Assembly (NCBI GenBank): GCA_020723805.1
Contig: DYID01000026.1
Span: 1-45,082 of the forward strand
DNA: 45,082 bases
DNA from: Anaerolinea sp.
Lineage (GTDB): Bacteria > Chloroflexota > Anaerolineae > Anaerolineales > Villigracilaceae
Direction: 5' to 3'
Shown: piece by piece, positions 24,944 to 33,816 of the stretch
Layout: each line of letters begins with the position of its first letter
Position numbering within the stretch: position 1 is the first letter of the stretch
The notes under the pieces: generated by a model
What the model saw: the letters and a program-made list of their open reading frames with translations, nothing else
What the model was told of the DNA's origin: nothing
Databases searched by the model: none
Made by a program: the position numbers and the translations under genes

Positions 24944-25307
24944 CTTGAAACTTGACTGTGTCTCCAATTTGATAATCCTCCCAGCGGGCGGGATGAATTT
25001 CGAGGACATATTGGGCGGGGCGTTTGGGGAAGTAGGCAGGGTGCCACGATTTTGCCAGTACCTTGTCCACTACCTGCATTTGGGAGTTGATCCAGATGAC
25101 CGCTAAATCGAACCAGACGAAGAGCATGTGAATGGAGGAGTCGAGGCGTGAATCCCGCCTGCCAACGAGGAGCAGCCCCTCGTCTGGCGCGAGGCGGGCG
25201 CGGAAGGTGAATCCACGCAGTTGGCTGAGGAAAGTGTCGCAATAGCGGATGCGCGGTGGGGTTTCGATCGTTCGGGTTGTATTTTGGACGAGGATGTGCC
25301 GGGGCAT
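24936..25307 (-). CDS. DUF192 family protein
   Basis: This 123-aa member of DUF192 is recognised by LLLVGRRDSRLDSSIHMLFVWFDLAVIWINSQMQVVD (positions 45-81) and a terminal YVLEIHPARWEDYQIGDTVKF, the family's beta-barrel ending. Many DUF192 proteins are secreted, but no signal peptide is visible here. It overlaps the M23 peptidase gene by 8 nt, so the pair is probably one transcription unit. No Shine-Dalgarno site is seen. The molecular function of the family is unknown. Confidence 0.85.
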   Translation of the reverse strand: MPRHILVQNTTRTIETPPRIRYCDTFLSQLRGFTFRARLAPDEGLLLVGRRDSRLDSSIHMLFVWFDLAVIWINSQMQVVDKVLAKSWHPAYFPKRPAQYVLEIHPARWEDYQIGDTVKFQDV

Positions 25308-25318
25308 GATTCAAATTG

Positions 25319-25349
25319 AAAACGAGGCGTCCTTTTGGAGCGCCTCGTT
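25319..25349 (-). terminator. Hairpin after the response regulator gene
   Basis: AACGAGGCG (25321-25329) and CGCCTCGTT (25341-25349) form a 9-bp stem. On the minus strand it runs into TTTTC. It is 5 nt past the response regulator stop and 14 nt before the DUF192 start. Confidence 0.6.
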
Positions 25350-25353
25350 GGGG

Positions 25354-25743
25354 TTACGCCGCCTTTTTCTGGAGCACTCTTTCCACGCTGGCGAGCAGTT
25401 CCTGAGGCTGAAAGGGCTTGGCGATGTAGTCGTCCACCTTGGCGATGTGCAAACCAAGAACTCTGTCTATACTTTGCGCCTTGGCGGTGACCACGATGAC
25501 CGGAATGCCCCTGGTTTTTTCGTCGGCTTTGATTTGCTGATATACTTCCCAGCCATCCATATCCGGCATCATCAGGTCGAGCAAAACGAGATCGGGCTTT
25601 TCCTCACGAATCATTCGCAGCCCTTCGACGCCGCCGTTGGCGCCTTTGACCTCGAAGCCGCGGCGTCCCAGAATGAGCCGAATCAGGTCAATCATTTCCG
25701 GCTCGTCTTCGACGCATAGGATGCATTTCATTTTTGCATTCAT
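25354..25743 (-). CDS. Single-domain response regulator
   Basis: This 129-aa stand-alone receiver (REC) domain has an acidic pocket in CVEDEPE, the phosphoacceptor Asp in LVLLDLMMPDMDGW, the conserved Thr/Ser in VIVVTAKAQ and the Lys in YIAKPFQP. There is no output domain, so it resembles CheY/DivK-type signalling relays. The ATG at 25743 is chosen because a TGGTAAACT extended -10 element lies just upstream; the in-frame ATG at 25770 would overlap that element. No histidine kinase is in the window. Confidence 0.92.
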   Translation of the reverse strand: MNAKMKCILCVEDEPEMIDLIRLILGRRGFEVKGANGGVEGLRMIREEKPDLVLLDLMMPDMDGWEVYQQIKADEKTRGIPVIVVTAKAQSIDRVLGLHIAKVDDYIAKPFQPQELLASVERVLQKKAA

Positions 25744-25760
25744 CGGTATTACCTGTTCAA

Positions 25761-25769
25761 AGTTTACCA
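25761..25769 (-). promoter_or_regulatory. Extended -10 promoter of the response regulator gene
   Basis: Minus strand TGGTAAACT, with the predicted start about 11 nt before the ATG at 25743. It lies within the short divergent spacer shared with xthA. Confidence 0.5.
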
Positions 25770-25782
25770 TAAAGTGAAATCA

Positions 25783-26544
25783 ATGAAGATAGTGACATGG
25801 AACGTCAACGGAATTCGGACGGCGCTGGGCAAAGGGGCATTGGAACGAGTTTGGGAACTCTCGCCAGACGTGTTGTGCCTGCAGGAGGTCAAAGCCCGCC
25901 CCGAGCAGTTGACGGAGGAACAAGCGGCGCGGCTGCGCCTGCCCTATGTTTGGAATCCCGCCGAGCGCGCCGGCTACAGCGGCGTGGTGACTTTTTATAC
26001 GGATGCCCCGCTGGATGTGCGCCTGGGGCTGGGGGACCCAAAATTCGACGCGGAGGGACGCGTCATTTCCACGCTGCATCCTGGATTCCGCCTCTTCAAC
26101 ATTTACTTCCCGAACGGTCAGCGCGGTCATGACCGTGTGACGTACAAACTGGAGTTTTATGCCGCCTTGTTGGACCGCTGTGACAATTTGCATCAACAAG
26201 GGGAGAATCTCATCATCACCGGCGACTTCAACACTGCCCACATGCCGATTGACTTGAAAAATCCCAAAGCCAACGAGAAAACGTCCGGGTTTCTGCCGGA
26301 AGAACGCGCCTGGGTGCAAAAATTCCTCGACCACGGCTTTGTGGATATTTACCGTCGCCTCTACCCGGACCGTGTTCAGTACACTTGGTGGACGTACATT
26401 TCCAACGCCCGCGCACGGAACGTGGGCTGGCGGCTGGATTATTTCCTCATTTCCGAGGCGCTGGTCCCGCGCGTCCGCGACGTGGTCATCCACGACGAAA
26501 TCCCCGGTTCCGATCATTGCCCGGTGGCGTTGATTCTGGCGTAA
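25783..26544 (+). CDS. xthA: Exodeoxyribonuclease III
   Basis: An AP endonuclease and 3'-5' exonuclease of base excision repair, 253 aa. The exonuclease-endonuclease-phosphatase fold begins MKIVTWNVNGIRTALGKG and has the metal-binding Glu in LCLQEVKA. The catalytic residues are in NIYFPNGQ, ITGDFNTAH, WRLDYFLIS and GSDHCPV. The ATG at 25783 gives the conserved N-terminus; a GTG 9 nt upstream is possible. No Shine-Dalgarno site is seen. It is divergent from the response regulator with only 39 nt between start codons. Confidence 0.95.
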   Translation: MKIVTWNVNGIRTALGKGALERVWELSPDVLCLQEVKARPEQLTEEQAARLRLPYVWNPAERAGYSGVVTFYTDAPLDVRLGLGDPKFDAEGRVISTLHPGFRLFNIYFPNGQRGHDRVTYKLEFYAALLDRCDNLHQQGENLIITGDFNTAHMPIDLKNPKANEKTSGFLPEERAWVQKFLDHGFVDIYRRLYPDRVQYTWWTYISNARARNVGWRLDYFLISEALVPRVRDVVIHDEIPGSDHCPVALILA

Positions 26545-26651
26545 GAGGGGAGTAGATTTTTGCATCCATAAAAGGCGGTTTAAGCAAGCGTTATCCTACG
26601 TTAGAGGAATATATTAAATTCGGCGGCGGGCTATTCCACTACCCTCCCTGT

Positions 26652-26660
26652 TGGTATAAT
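26652..26660 (+). promoter_or_regulatory. Extended -10 promoter of ftsH
   Basis: TGGTATAAT, 25 nt before the GTG start at 26686. The predicted UTR of about 20 nt contains TTTTGGAGG. No heat-shock CIRCE-type operator is seen. Confidence 0.7.
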
Positions 26661-26685
26661 TTCCCTCACATTTTGGAGGCAAAAA

Positions 26686-28581
26686 GTGAATTCGAGAAAC
26701 CAATCGTTTATCGTAACTTTCCTGTTGATCGTGGCGGTGGTGGTGATGGCGGTGACCATGGTGCGGAACCAGGCGCCTGCCGCCCAGCCGCTCTCGCTCA
26801 ACGAACTTGCACAAGACGTTCAACTGGGGAAGGTAGCGCGTATTGTCGTCGAAAACGACGGCAGCCTGCGGGTGATTTACAAGACCGGCTCTGAAACCGC
26901 AACGACCACCGGGGTGGAGGCATACAAAGAGCCGGATTCGACCCTTGTCGCGCAGTTGACCGCTTTGGGCGTCAGCCCGGAACGGCTTTCTGCGGATAAT
27001 GTCAAAATCGAGGTGGAGCCGCCTTCCGTATGGTCGGGGCTGCTGGGAGGGTTTTTGGTCTACCTCCTGCCGCTCCTTCTGATGCTGGGCGTCTTCTGGT
27101 TCATCTTCCGCCAGGCGCAGGGATCGAACAATGCAGCGATGTCGTTTGGCAAGAGCCGCGCCCGCATGTTCAGCGGCGAACATCCCACCGTGACGTTTGC
27201 CGACGTTGCCGGGGCGGATGAATCCAAGCAGGAACTGGCGGAAGTGGTCGAGTTCCTGAAAGAGCCGCAGAAGTTCATCCAATTGGGCGCGCGTATTCCC
27301 AAAGGCGTCCTGCTGGTGGGACCTCCCGGCACGGGCAAGACCCTGCTGGCAAAAGCCGTCTCCGGCGAGGCGGGGGTGCCGTTCTTCTCCATCTCCGGCT
27401 CCGAGTTCGTGGAAATGTTCGTGGGTGTGGGCGCCAGCCGCGTGCGCGACCTGTTCGACCAGGCGAAGCGTCACTCGCCCTGCATTGTCTTTGTGGATGA
27501 AATTGACGCCGTCGGGCGTCAGCGCGGCGCGGGCTTGGGCGGCTCGCACGACGAGCGCGAACAGACCCTCAACCAGATGCTTGTCGAGATGGACGGCTTC
27601 GACACCGACACCAACGTCATCATCATCGCCGCCACCAACCGTCCCGACATCCTCGACCCGGCGCTCCTGCGCCCCGGTCGCTTCGACCGCCGTGTCACCC
27701 TCGACCGTCCCGATGTGAAGGGGCGCGAAGCCATCCTGCGCGTTCACACCAAGGGCAAACCGCTCGAACCGAACGTGGACCTTGCCTCTCTGGCGCGCGG
27801 CACGCCCGGTTTCGTCGGCGCGGACCTCGAGAACCTGGTCAACGAAAGCGCCATCCTTGCCGCCCGCCGCAACAAGAAAGCCATCGGGCAGGCGGAACTG
27901 GAAGAGGCAATCGAGCGCGTGGTGATGGGACCCGAGCGCAAATCCCGCCTCATTTCGGACGAAGAGAAGCGCATCATCGCCTACCATGAAGCGGGTCACG
28001 CCGTAGTGGCAAACGCCATCCCCGAAGCCGACCCGGTCCAGAAAGTGACCATCGTCGGGCGTGGACAGGCTGGAGGTCTGACCTGGTTCCGTCCTGAGGA
28101 AGACCGCCTGCTCTACTCGCGCAAGAAACTGCTTGCCAACCTCGCCTACATGCTGGGCGGGCGCGTTGCCGAGGAACTCGTCTTTGATGACATCACCTCC
28201 GGCGCATCGAACGACATCGAGCAGGTCACCCGTTTGGCGCGTACCATGGTCACCCGTCTCGGTATGAGCAGTGAACTGGGTCCCATGCTCTACGGTCAGA
28301 AGGAAGAACTCATCTTCTTGGGGCGTGAAATCTCCGAACAGCGCGATTACTCCGAAGCCGTTGCCGAAAAGATTGACGCCGAAGTCCGCCGCATTGTGGA
28401 CGAATCTTACAAACTGGCAAAGAAACTGCTGACCAAATACCGCAAACAACTGGATGCCGTGGCGCAGAAATTGCTCGAGGTGGAAACGCTCACCCGTGAG
28501 GAGTTCGAAGCCATCTTCCCGCCGCCGGTTCCCAAGAAGAGCGGCACGCCGCAAATTGCTTCTTCTCCCCAGCAGGCATAA
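26686..28581 (+). CDS. ftsH: ATP-dependent zinc metalloprotease FtsH
   Basis: A membrane-anchored AAA+ protease that degrades damaged membrane proteins and short-lived regulators. The 631-aa protein has a transmembrane segment near residues 7-24, a small external domain and a second segment near residues 112-133 ([23 protein letters not shown]). The AAA module has Walker A GPPGTGKT, Walker [10 protein letters not shown] and the [23 protein letters not shown]. The protease has zinc motif HEAGH and the third ligand region [12 protein letters not shown]. The start codon is GTG with GGAGG 8 nt upstream. It is monocistronic, with its own promoter and a strong terminator. Confidence 0.98.
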   Translation: MNSRNQSFIVTFLLIVAVVVMAVTMVRNQAPAAQPLSLNELAQDVQLGKVARIVVENDGSLRVIYKTGSETATTTGVEAYKEPDSTLVAQLTALGVSPERLSADNVKIEVEPPSVWSGLLGGFLVYLLPLLLMLGVFWFIFRQAQGSNNAAMSFGKSRARMFSGEHPTVTFADVAGADESKQELAEVVEFLKEPQKFIQLGARIPKGVLLVGPPGTGKTLLAKAVSGEAGVPFFSISGSEFVEMFVGVGASRVRDLFDQAKRHSPCIVFVDEIDAVGRQRGAGLGGSHDEREQTLNQMLVEMDGFDTDTNVIIIAATNRPDILDPALLRPGRFDRRVTLDRPDVKGREAILRVHTKGKPLEPNVDLASLARGTPGFVGADLENLVNESAILAARRNKKAIGQAELEEAIERVVMGPERKSRLISDEEKRIIAYHEAGHAVVANAIPEADPVQKVTIVGRGQAGGLTWFRPEEDRLLYSRKKLLANLAYMLGGRVAEELVFDDITSGASNDIEQVTRLARTMVTRLGMSSELGPMLYGQKEELIFLGREISEQRDYSEAVAEKIDAEVRRIVDESYKLAKKLLTKYRKQLDAVAQKLLEVETLTREEFEAIFPPPVPKKSGTPQIASSPQQA

Positions 28582-28592
28582 CTTGTCCCTAT

Positions 28593-28627
28593 AAAAAAGC
28601 CCCGCAGTGCGTGGGGCTTTTTTTTTA
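28593..28627. terminator. Bidirectional intrinsic terminator after ftsH
   Basis: AAAAAAGCCCC (28593-28603) and GGGGCTTTTTT (28613-28623) form the stem, with T residues continuing to 28626. The A run on the other side would also serve transcripts from the minus-strand acyl-CoA ligase gene. Confidence 0.9.
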
Positions 28628-28654
28628 CTGCCTGAAAGGGGATACCCTTTTTCA

Positions 28655-28702
28655 GACGCGGATCACACGGGAAAATATGAACACTTCCGTGAAATCCGCG
28701 TC
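28655..28702. repeat. Inverted repeat with GACGCGGAT arms
   Basis: GACGCGGATCACACGG (28655-28670) and CCGTGAAATCCGCGTC (28687-28702) are complementary with two mismatches. It is related to the element at 15945-16037. It lies between the ftsH terminator and the end of the acyl-CoA ligase gene. Confidence 0.6.
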
Positions 28703-28709
28703 CAAGAGC

Positions 28710-30416
28710 CTATCCGCCGCTGGCTTCCTTGTGCTGGCGAACCAGTTCGCGGCGCAGAATTTTTCCGACCGTTGTCTTGGGCAGTTCTTTGCGGAATTCA
28801 TAATGCGTCGGCACTTTGTACGCCGCCAGCCGTTCCTTGCAGAACGCCTTGATTTCCTCCTCGGTGGCGGTTTCGCCCGGCTTCAGCACAATCCACGCCT
28901 TGACCGTCTCGCCGCGATACGGATCGGGAATGCCTGCCACGCCCGCTTCCAAAATTTTGGGATGCTGGGCGAGCACTTCCTCCACCTCGCGGGGCCACAC
29001 CTGGAAGCCGCCCGGCTTGATGAGTTCCTTCTTGCGATCCACGATATAGAAATATCCATCCTCGTCCATGCGGGCGATGTCGCCGGTGAAGAGCCAGGTC
29101 TTGCCGTCCTTCAGTTTACGCAGGGCGTTGGCGGTCTCGGTGGGCATGTTGTGGTAGCCCTTCATCACCATCGGACCGCTGATCACCAGTTCGCCCACTT
29201 CGCCCACCGGCATTTCGGTCTCGCCGTCGTCCAGGCTGATGATTTTGGCATCCACATTGGGCAGCGGCAGACCGATGGAACCGGTGCGGTTCTCGCCAAG
29301 CAGGGGGTTACAGTGCGTGGCGGTCGGCGCCTCGGAAAGACCGAAGCCCTCGAACACCTTGCCGCCGCTCAACTTCTCGAAAGTTTCCTTCGTTTCACGC
29401 AGCAACGGCGCAGAGCCGGAGATGCACGCTTTGATGGAGCGCAGACTGACCTTGCCCTCCTTCACCTCCGGGCGGTTGTTGATGGCGTTGTAGAGGGTCG
29501 GCACGCCGGGGAAGATGGTCGGCTTGTACTTGTGGATGTTCTCCAACACGTCGTGGATGTCGCGTGCGTTTGGCACCATCACCATGCTGGCGCCGCATGC
29601 CAGGGCAAAGTGCATCCCCGCCACCATGCCATAGACATGGAACAGCGGAATTGCCATCAGCAGAATTTCCTTGCCCTCTTCCAGCGTGGTCATCCAACTC
29701 TTGATCATCAGCGTATCGGCGACGACGTTGTAATGCGTTGCCACTGCACCCTTCGAGACGCCGGTCGTCCCGCCCGAATATTGGAACAAAGCCGTGTCAT
29801 CGGGCTTCACGTCCACGTTGGGCTTCGGTGCGCCCTTATACTTGGCGAGCAAATCCTTGAGCCAGATGTCACCGTCCCTCAGCCCGCCCTCGATCCTGAA
29901 TCCGCCCTTCTTCTCCCGCGCCAATGTGAACAACACGCGCAGCACGGGCGGGAGCGTCTCCTTCAAGTTGGTCACAATCATCTTTTTGATTTTGGTCTTC
30001 GGTTGTGCCTTCTTGATGGTCTCATAGAAGTTCGTCATCACGAACATGTACTCGATGCCCGCGTCGTTTGCCTGATGCTCGATCTCCGGCGGCGTATAGA
30101 GCGGGTTGGTCGCCACCACCACACCGCCCGCCTTGAGAATGCCGAAATAGACCATCACGAACTGCGGCGTGTTCGGCATGAAGATGCCCACCCGGTCGCC
30201 CTTCTTCACCCCCATGTCTACCAGCGCGGCGGCAATACTGTTGGCAAGCGCATCCATCTCGCGGAACGTAATGACCGCGCCCTTAAAGATCGTACAGGCG
30301 CGGTCGGGATACTTACGGGCAGACTCCTCCAGAAAATGCTGAAGCGGCACTTGCGGAATTTCAAACGAATGCGGCACCCCTTTGTCATAGTGAGCGAACC
30401 ACGGTTTATCGTTCAT
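28710..30416 (-). CDS. Long-chain fatty acid-CoA ligase (AMP-binding)
   Basis: It activates fatty acids to acyl-CoA through an acyl-adenylate. The 568-aa protein belongs to the ANL superfamily. Motifs in order are the P-loop YSGGTTGVSKGA (about residue 213), GFGLSEAPTATHCNP, TGDIARMDEDGYFYIVDRKKELIKPGGFQVWPREVE-type hinge region (residues 440-480), and the C-terminal lysine in KTTVGKILRREL. It is closest in style to FadD-like ligases. The ATG has GAGGAGG upstream. A strong promoter, TTGACT-17-TATACT, overlaps the 3' end of miaA, so it is transcribed separately. No beta-oxidation genes are adjacent. Confidence 0.93.
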   Translation of the reverse strand: MNDKPWFAHYDKGVPHSFEIPQVPLQHFLEESARKYPDRACTIFKGAVITFREMDALANSIAAALVDMGVKKGDRVGIFMPNTPQFVMVYFGILKAGGVVVATNPLYTPPEIEHQANDAGIEYMFVMTNFYETIKKAQPKTKIKKMIVTNLKETLPPVLRVLFTLAREKKGGFRIEGGLRDGDIWLKDLLAKYKGAPKPNVDVKPDDTALFQYSGGTTGVSKGAVATHYNVVADTLMIKSWMTTLEEGKEILLMAIPLFHVYGMVAGMHFALACGASMVMVPNARDIHDVLENIHKYKPTIFPGVPTLYNAINNRPEVKEGKVSLRSIKACISGSAPLLRETKETFEKLSGGKVFEGFGLSEAPTATHCNPLLGENRTGSIGLPLPNVDAKIISLDDGETEMPVGEVGELVISGPMVMKGYHNMPTETANALRKLKDGKTWLFTGDIARMDEDGYFYIVDRKKELIKPGGFQVWPREVEEVLAQHPKILEAGVAGIPDPYRGETVKAWIVLKPGETATEEEIKAFCKERLAAYKVPTHYEFRKELPKTTVGKILRRELVRQHKEASGG

Positions 30417-30445
30417 GCTGCCTCCTCTTTTGGTTGAATAGATTC

Positions 30446-30474
30446 AGTATATACAAGGCTGATTCAAAAGTCAA
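30446..30474 (-). promoter_or_regulatory. Sigma-70-type promoter of the acyl-CoA ligase gene
   Basis: Minus strand TTGACT (30469-30474), 17-nt spacer, TATACT (30446-30451). The -35 box overlaps the miaA stop codon region. Confidence 0.75.
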
Positions 30475-31387
30475 CCACCCGGCGGATGTTTTTCTCGATT
30501 TCATCCACCACGCCCTCCTCAACTTTGAACCACAGGATGCTCGGATCGGACTCTTTGAACCAATTTGCCTGTCTGCGGACATACACCCGCGTCGCGCGTC
30601 TTATCTGGACCTTCGCCTGCTCCTCCGACCATTCGCCTTTTACCACACCGACACATTCCCGATACCCGATGGCAGACATCGTCGGCAGGGAGGGGGAGTA
30701 CCCTTTCGCCAGCAGACCGCGCACTTCCTCCACGAATCCCTTTGCAAACATGGACTCGATGCGCTCATCCACGCGCCGATACAACTCCTCGCGCGGGCGC
30801 GTCAACCCAATGGTGATGAGGTGGTAGGGCGATTCACCGCGCCGGCGCTGTTCGGAAAATCTTTTGCCGGTGGTGAGAATGACCTCCAACGCGCGGATGG
30901 TGCGGCGGTAATTGCGCGGGTCAATGCGGGCGGCGGCTTCGGGGTCGAGACCCGCAAGTTTTTCGTGTAGCCAATAAATCCCTCTTTCCTCTTTCTCTCT
31001 TTCAAGCTCATCCCTCAAACGCATGTCAGGCTTAACTTCTGGTGGTTTCCATCCCTCCGTCACTGCGCGGACATATTGCCCGGTTCCCCCCACCAAAAAC
31101 GGCAATTTGTTGCGTGCATGGATGTCTGCGATTGCCTCACGCGCCTTTTGCTGAAAGACCGCCAGGCTCAAAATTTCATCAGGGTTGGCGATGTCAATCA
31201 GATGATGCGGCACACGCGCCCGTTCCTCGGCGGTGGGTTTTGCCGTGCCGATGTCCATGCCGCGATAGAACAAGCGCGAATCTGCCGAGACGATTTCACC
31301 GTTCAGCCGCTCCGCCAGTTGGATGGCAATCTCCGTTTTGCCGACGGCGGTCGGTCCGACGATGAGGATGAGGGGTGGTTTGGTCAT
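30464..31387 (-). CDS. miaA: tRNA dimethylallyltransferase MiaA
   Basis: It transfers a dimethylallyl group to A37 of tRNAs that read UNN codons. The 307-aa protein has the P-loop GPTAVGKTEIAI at residue 10, the catalytic Asp in VSADSRLFYRGMDIGTAKP, the helix LVGGTGQYVRAVTEGW, the RTIRALEVILTTGKRFSEQ segment and the C-terminal RRATRVYVRRQANWF. The length is normal. It lies 39 nt after the HepT gene on the same strand. Confidence 0.96.
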   Translation of the reverse strand: MTKPPLILIVGPTAVGKTEIAIQLAERLNGEIVSADSRLFYRGMDIGTAKPTAEERARVPHHLIDIANPDEILSLAVFQQKAREAIADIHARNKLPFLVGGTGQYVRAVTEGWKPPEVKPDMRLRDELEREKEERGIYWLHEKLAGLDPEAAARIDPRNYRRTIRALEVILTTGKRFSEQRRRGESPYHLITIGLTRPREELYRRVDERIESMFAKGFVEEVRGLLAKGYSPSLPTMSAIGYRECVGVVKGEWSEEQAKVQIRRATRVYVRRQANWFKESDPSILWFKVEEGVVDEIEKNIRRVVDF

Positions 31388-31426
31388 TGGTTGTGAAAAC
31401 GAAGAACCCGCTGAAAACGGGTCCTG

Positions 31427-31771
31427 TTAGAGTTCGTCTTCTTTGGGGATGAGCGGTTCGATTTGCACGATCAATGCCGGCAAATCATTTTGAATGGTAT
31501 CCCAAACAGCGCCATATTCGATGCGAAAATACTCATGAATGAGGCGGTTTCGCAGACCAACCATGTCTTTCCAGGGGATTTCAGGATGCGCTTTGCGGAA
31601 TTTTGACGAGATGCGTGCCGCCGCTTCGCCGATTATTTCCAACGGGCGCATGACGGCATTTTGGATGATTTCGTTATCCTCAAATTCGTTTCGATCAACC
31701 CCTTCTACAAACTTCAGTGCCTTACGTGCTGCAATCAATATATCCAAAAGATAGGCATCGTCACGCCGCAT
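31427..31771 (-). CDS. hepT: HepT-like HEPN ribonuclease toxin (DUF86)
   Basis: This 114-aa HEPN/DUF86 protein has the complete RX4HXY RNase motif in GLRNRLIHEYFRIEYGAVW (around residue 80). Other DUF86 features are DILIAARKALKFVEGVDRNEFEDNE-like helices (positions 8-32) and AVMRPLEIIGEAAARIS. In characterised MntA-HepT pairs, HepT is the toxin and its motif Tyr is AMPylated by MntA. The ATG at 31771 gives the conserved MRRDDAYLLDIL start and an 11-nt overlap with mntA; a longer frame upstream only shadows mntA. Confidence 0.9.
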   Translation of the reverse strand: MRRDDAYLLDILIAARKALKFVEGVDRNEFEDNEIIQNAVMRPLEIIGEAAARISSKFRKAHPEIPWKDMVGLRNRLIHEYFRIEYGAVWDTIQNDLPALIVQIEPLIPKEDEL

Positions 31772-32099
31772 AGATGACCTTTGTGTGTTCGAGAATGCTC
31801 TTACGGCGAATGTAGTTTTCATTTTTCTCGATGGCTGTGCGTTCCACAAGGTCAACATCCCGTCCGAAGAGTTCTTTCAGTTCGTTTTGCATCCGAAGCA
31901 TGTCGAACAGGCTGATTCTGGCTTTCGGTTTGAATGAGACAAGAATGTCTATATCGCTGTTTGCACGGAAATCATCCCGCAATACCGACCCGAAGAGCGC
32001 CATTTCCGCAATTTTCCAACGGCGGCAAAATTCCACCAGTTTTTTTCTGGGGATTCGTACCTTTGTTTTTTGCCGAACAGGGTCTCGTAACGTCCTCAT
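31761..32099 (-). CDS. mntA: MntA-like antitoxin nucleotidyltransferase
   Basis: This 112-aa minimal nucleotidyltransferase has the GSX10DXD signature GSVLRDDFRANSDIDI near residue 36 and the third acidic residue in GRDVDLVER. In known MntA-HepT modules this enzyme adds AMP to HepT and silences it. It overlaps hepT by 11 nt. TATAAT lies 7 nt upstream of the ATG, so the mRNA is probably leaderless. It is the second MNT-HEPN module in the window and belongs to a different HEPN family from the first. Confidence 0.9.
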   Translation of the reverse strand: MRTLRDPVRQKTKVRIPRKKLVEFCRRWKIAEMALFGSVLRDDFRANSDIDILVSFKPKARISLFDMLRMQNELKELFGRDVDLVERTAIEKNENYIRRKSILEHTKVIYAA

Positions 32100-32106
32100 G
32101 CAATTT

Positions 32107-32112
32107 ATTATA
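32107..32112 (-). promoter_or_regulatory. -10 box of mntA-hepT giving a leaderless mRNA
   Basis: Minus strand TATAAT, 7 nt (AAATTGC) before the mntA ATG at 32099. The start site would be the A of the ATG. Confidence 0.6.
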
Positions 32113-32129
32113 CACGCACTCTTTAACGC

Positions 32130-32480
32130 TCAGATTGCATTCTCGAAGTATGTGACCTTCGGGGTTGACCCCGGCTTTCCTTCAATCGCAATTACGTCAA
32201 TCTGCCAGTGGTCAATCCCGTGTTCGGCAGCGTAATGTTCGGCGCAGGCAATCATGTGTTCGCGCTTGCGTGTCGTGATGGAGTCTTCGGGCAAGCCCAT
32301 CGTGTTCGATGTCCGTGTTTTGACTTCGACGAAGATGACCGTGTCATCGCGCCGGGCAAGGATGTCAATTTCGCCGTAGGGCGTGCGGACGTTCCGCCCT
32401 ATAATCTCATGACCCTTTTGCATGAGATATTCGATGGCGGTCTCCTCGCCCCATTTGCCGACGCGCTGGTTGTGTTTCAT
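32130..32480 (-). CDS. yraN: UPF0102 family protein YraN (nuclease-like fold)
   Basis: This 116-aa protein of the YraN/UPF0102 family has an endonuclease-like core: GKWGEETAIEYLMQKGHEIIGRN, then GEIDILARRDDTVIFVEVKTR with the PD-(D/E)XK-type residues D, E and K. Its start overlaps the stop of the upstream glycosyltransferase (ATGA). The cellular role of YraN is not well defined. Confidence 0.93.
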   Translation of the reverse strand: MKHNQRVGKWGEETAIEYLMQKGHEIIGRNVRTPYGEIDILARRDDTVIFVEVKTRTSNTMGLPEDSITTRKREHMIACAEHYAAEHGIDHWQIDVIAIEGKPGSTPKVTYFENAI

Positions 32481-33679
32481 TTGAGGAATTCTTCCAGAAT
32501 GGCTTTGAGGCGTTCATCGAGTTTGGGTTTGACGGGCTTGGTGGTTTGCGTCAGGCGGCTGTACTGTTCGAGGAGGAGTTTCGTAGTGCGCTCGATGGAA
32601 TACTGCTCGGAGGCTTTGCGAGCCGCCGCGCCAAATTTCTTTTGCAGGTCGGGGTGCAGGCATAGATAGGTGAGTTTGGCGGCAAAAGAGGCGATATCCT
32701 CCTTTGCAAGCAGACCAGACTCCCCGTCCACGACTGAATCGCCGACGCCGGGTGAGTCCATGCCTACGATGGGAAGTCCCGTGCCCATCGCTTCGATGAC
32801 CGAGAGGGGATGAACTTCGGTGACGGAGGCGGTGACGAAGATATCGCACATTGCCAGGTAGGAGGGGAGTCTGTCGTAGGGGATCATTCCCACGAAATGG
32901 ACGCGGTTTGCGATGCCGAGTTCTCCCGGTATGGGGGTGATTTCTTCCAGATGGTCTTTTTGCCCGCCGCCGACGATCAGCAAATGAGCGTTGGGGACCA
33001 CATCGGCGACGCCGGCGAACGCCCGGAACAGGAATTCGAGATTCTTTTCGGGCGCAATCCGCCCGGCGTACACAAGCAGGAGTTCGTTCTCAGTGAAGCC
33101 GAATTCGGCGCGGGGGAGGGGAACGGCGTTATGGAAACGGGTCAGGTCCACGCCGTTGGGGATGACTTCGATGGGACCCTGTACCCCGTACTGCCGCAGG
33201 ACTTTTTCCATGCCGCGCGAAGGGGAGATGACCAGGTCCATTTGTTCGCAGAAGGCGGGCATGTAGGCTTGAAGCAGTCCCATGCTCACTTCTTCGGGCA
33301 TGAGCGGCAGGCGCGCCTGAGCATAGAGGTCGAAGCGGGTGTGGTTGGTGTAAACGATGGGAACATGCGCCGGGCGGCAGTAAGTGATGGCAAGCCGCCC
33401 GCTCAAAAAAGGGTGGTGGACGTGTACCACGTCCATGCTTTGGATGAGTTTTTTGATGGCGGTCTTATGGCGCAGAGAGAGGTAAAAGCCTGTGTCTGCC
33501 AGAGGCACGCCCGGGCTGCGGAAGACGCGGGGTTCGTCGTCTTTGTAGTCGAGGTCGCCAAAGGTGAAGACGTAAACCTCGTGTCCGGCGGCTTCCATTG
33601 CCTGTTTGTGGAGGGCAATGTAGTTGGTCACGCCGCTGATGTACGGTTTGTAGGTGTCTGCCATCATGCCGATTTTCAT
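32477..33679 (-). CDS. GT4 family glycosyltransferase (glycolipid synthesis type)
   Basis: This 400-aa GT-B glycosyltransferase resembles diglucosyl-diacylglycerol synthases and PimB. The N-terminal domain starts MKIGMMADTYKPYISGVTNY and has VVHVHHPFLSGRLA and YTNHTRFDLY. The C-terminal donor domain has YAGRIAPEKNLEFL and the EX7E motif in TEVHPLSVIEAMGTGLPIV. These features fit a UDP-glucose-dependent, membrane-associated enzyme making glycosyl diacylglycerol. The ATG at 33679 lies 6 nt after a -10 box, so its mRNA is probably leaderless. An earlier in-frame ATG would lie upstream of the promoter. Confidence 0.9.
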   Translation of the reverse strand: MKIGMMADTYKPYISGVTNYIALHKQAMEAAGHEVYVFTFGDLDYKDDEPRVFRSPGVPLADTGFYLSLRHKTAIKKLIQSMDVVHVHHPFLSGRLAITYCRPAHVPIVYTNHTRFDLYAQARLPLMPEEVSMGLLQAYMPAFCEQMDLVISPSRGMEKVLRQYGVQGPIEVIPNGVDLTRFHNAVPLPRAEFGFTENELLLVYAGRIAPEKNLEFLFRAFAGVADVVPNAHLLIVGGGQKDHLEEITPIPGELGIANRVHFVGMIPYDRLPSYLAMCDIFVTASVTEVHPLSVIEAMGTGLPIVGMDSPGVGDSVVDGESGLLAKEDIASFAAKLTYLCLHPDLQKKFGAAARKASEQYSIERTTKLLLEQYSRLTQTTKPVKPKLDERLKAILEEFLK

Positions 33680-33685
33680 GCTGTA

Positions 33686-33714
33686 ATCGTACAGGCTGGA
33701 GGGGCGGCTGTCAA
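33686..33714 (-). promoter_or_regulatory. Sigma-70-type promoter of the GT4-yraN operon, leaderless
   Basis: Minus strand TTGACA (33709-33714), 17-nt spacer, TACGAT (33686-33691). Only six bases separate the -10 box from the ATG at 33679. Confidence 0.7.
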
Positions 33715-33745
33715 GGCGGCGAGGCAAAGGAATACCTTATGCGCC

Positions 33746-33767
33746 GCGGACGTTCTCTAACGTCCGC
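33746..33767. repeat. ACGTTAGAGAACGT-type hairpin repeat, copy 2
   Basis: GCGGACGTT-CTCT-AACGTCCGC, perfect 9-bp stem, followed by TTTACGTAG. Copies 1 and 3 are at 17257-17274 and 35753-35772. Confidence 0.65.
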
Positions 33768-33790
33768 TTTACGTAGTTTGCACACTCACA

Positions 33791-33799
33791 TGGTAGAAT
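33791..33799 (+). promoter_or_regulatory. Extended -10 promoter of ttuB-ttuA
   Basis: TGGTAGAAT, 17 nt before the ATG at 33817. The short UTR contains CGGAG. Confidence 0.6.
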
Positions 33800-33816
33800 G
33801 CCCGCACGGAGTCAAT

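Noticed and set aside
26614-28554. Long minus-strand open frame opposite ftsH
   Set aside because: Antisense shadow of ftsH with His/Gly-rich composition and no recognisable domain.
28611-30437. Long plus-strand open frame opposite the acyl-CoA ligase
   Set aside because: Shadow; the ligase motifs are on the minus strand.
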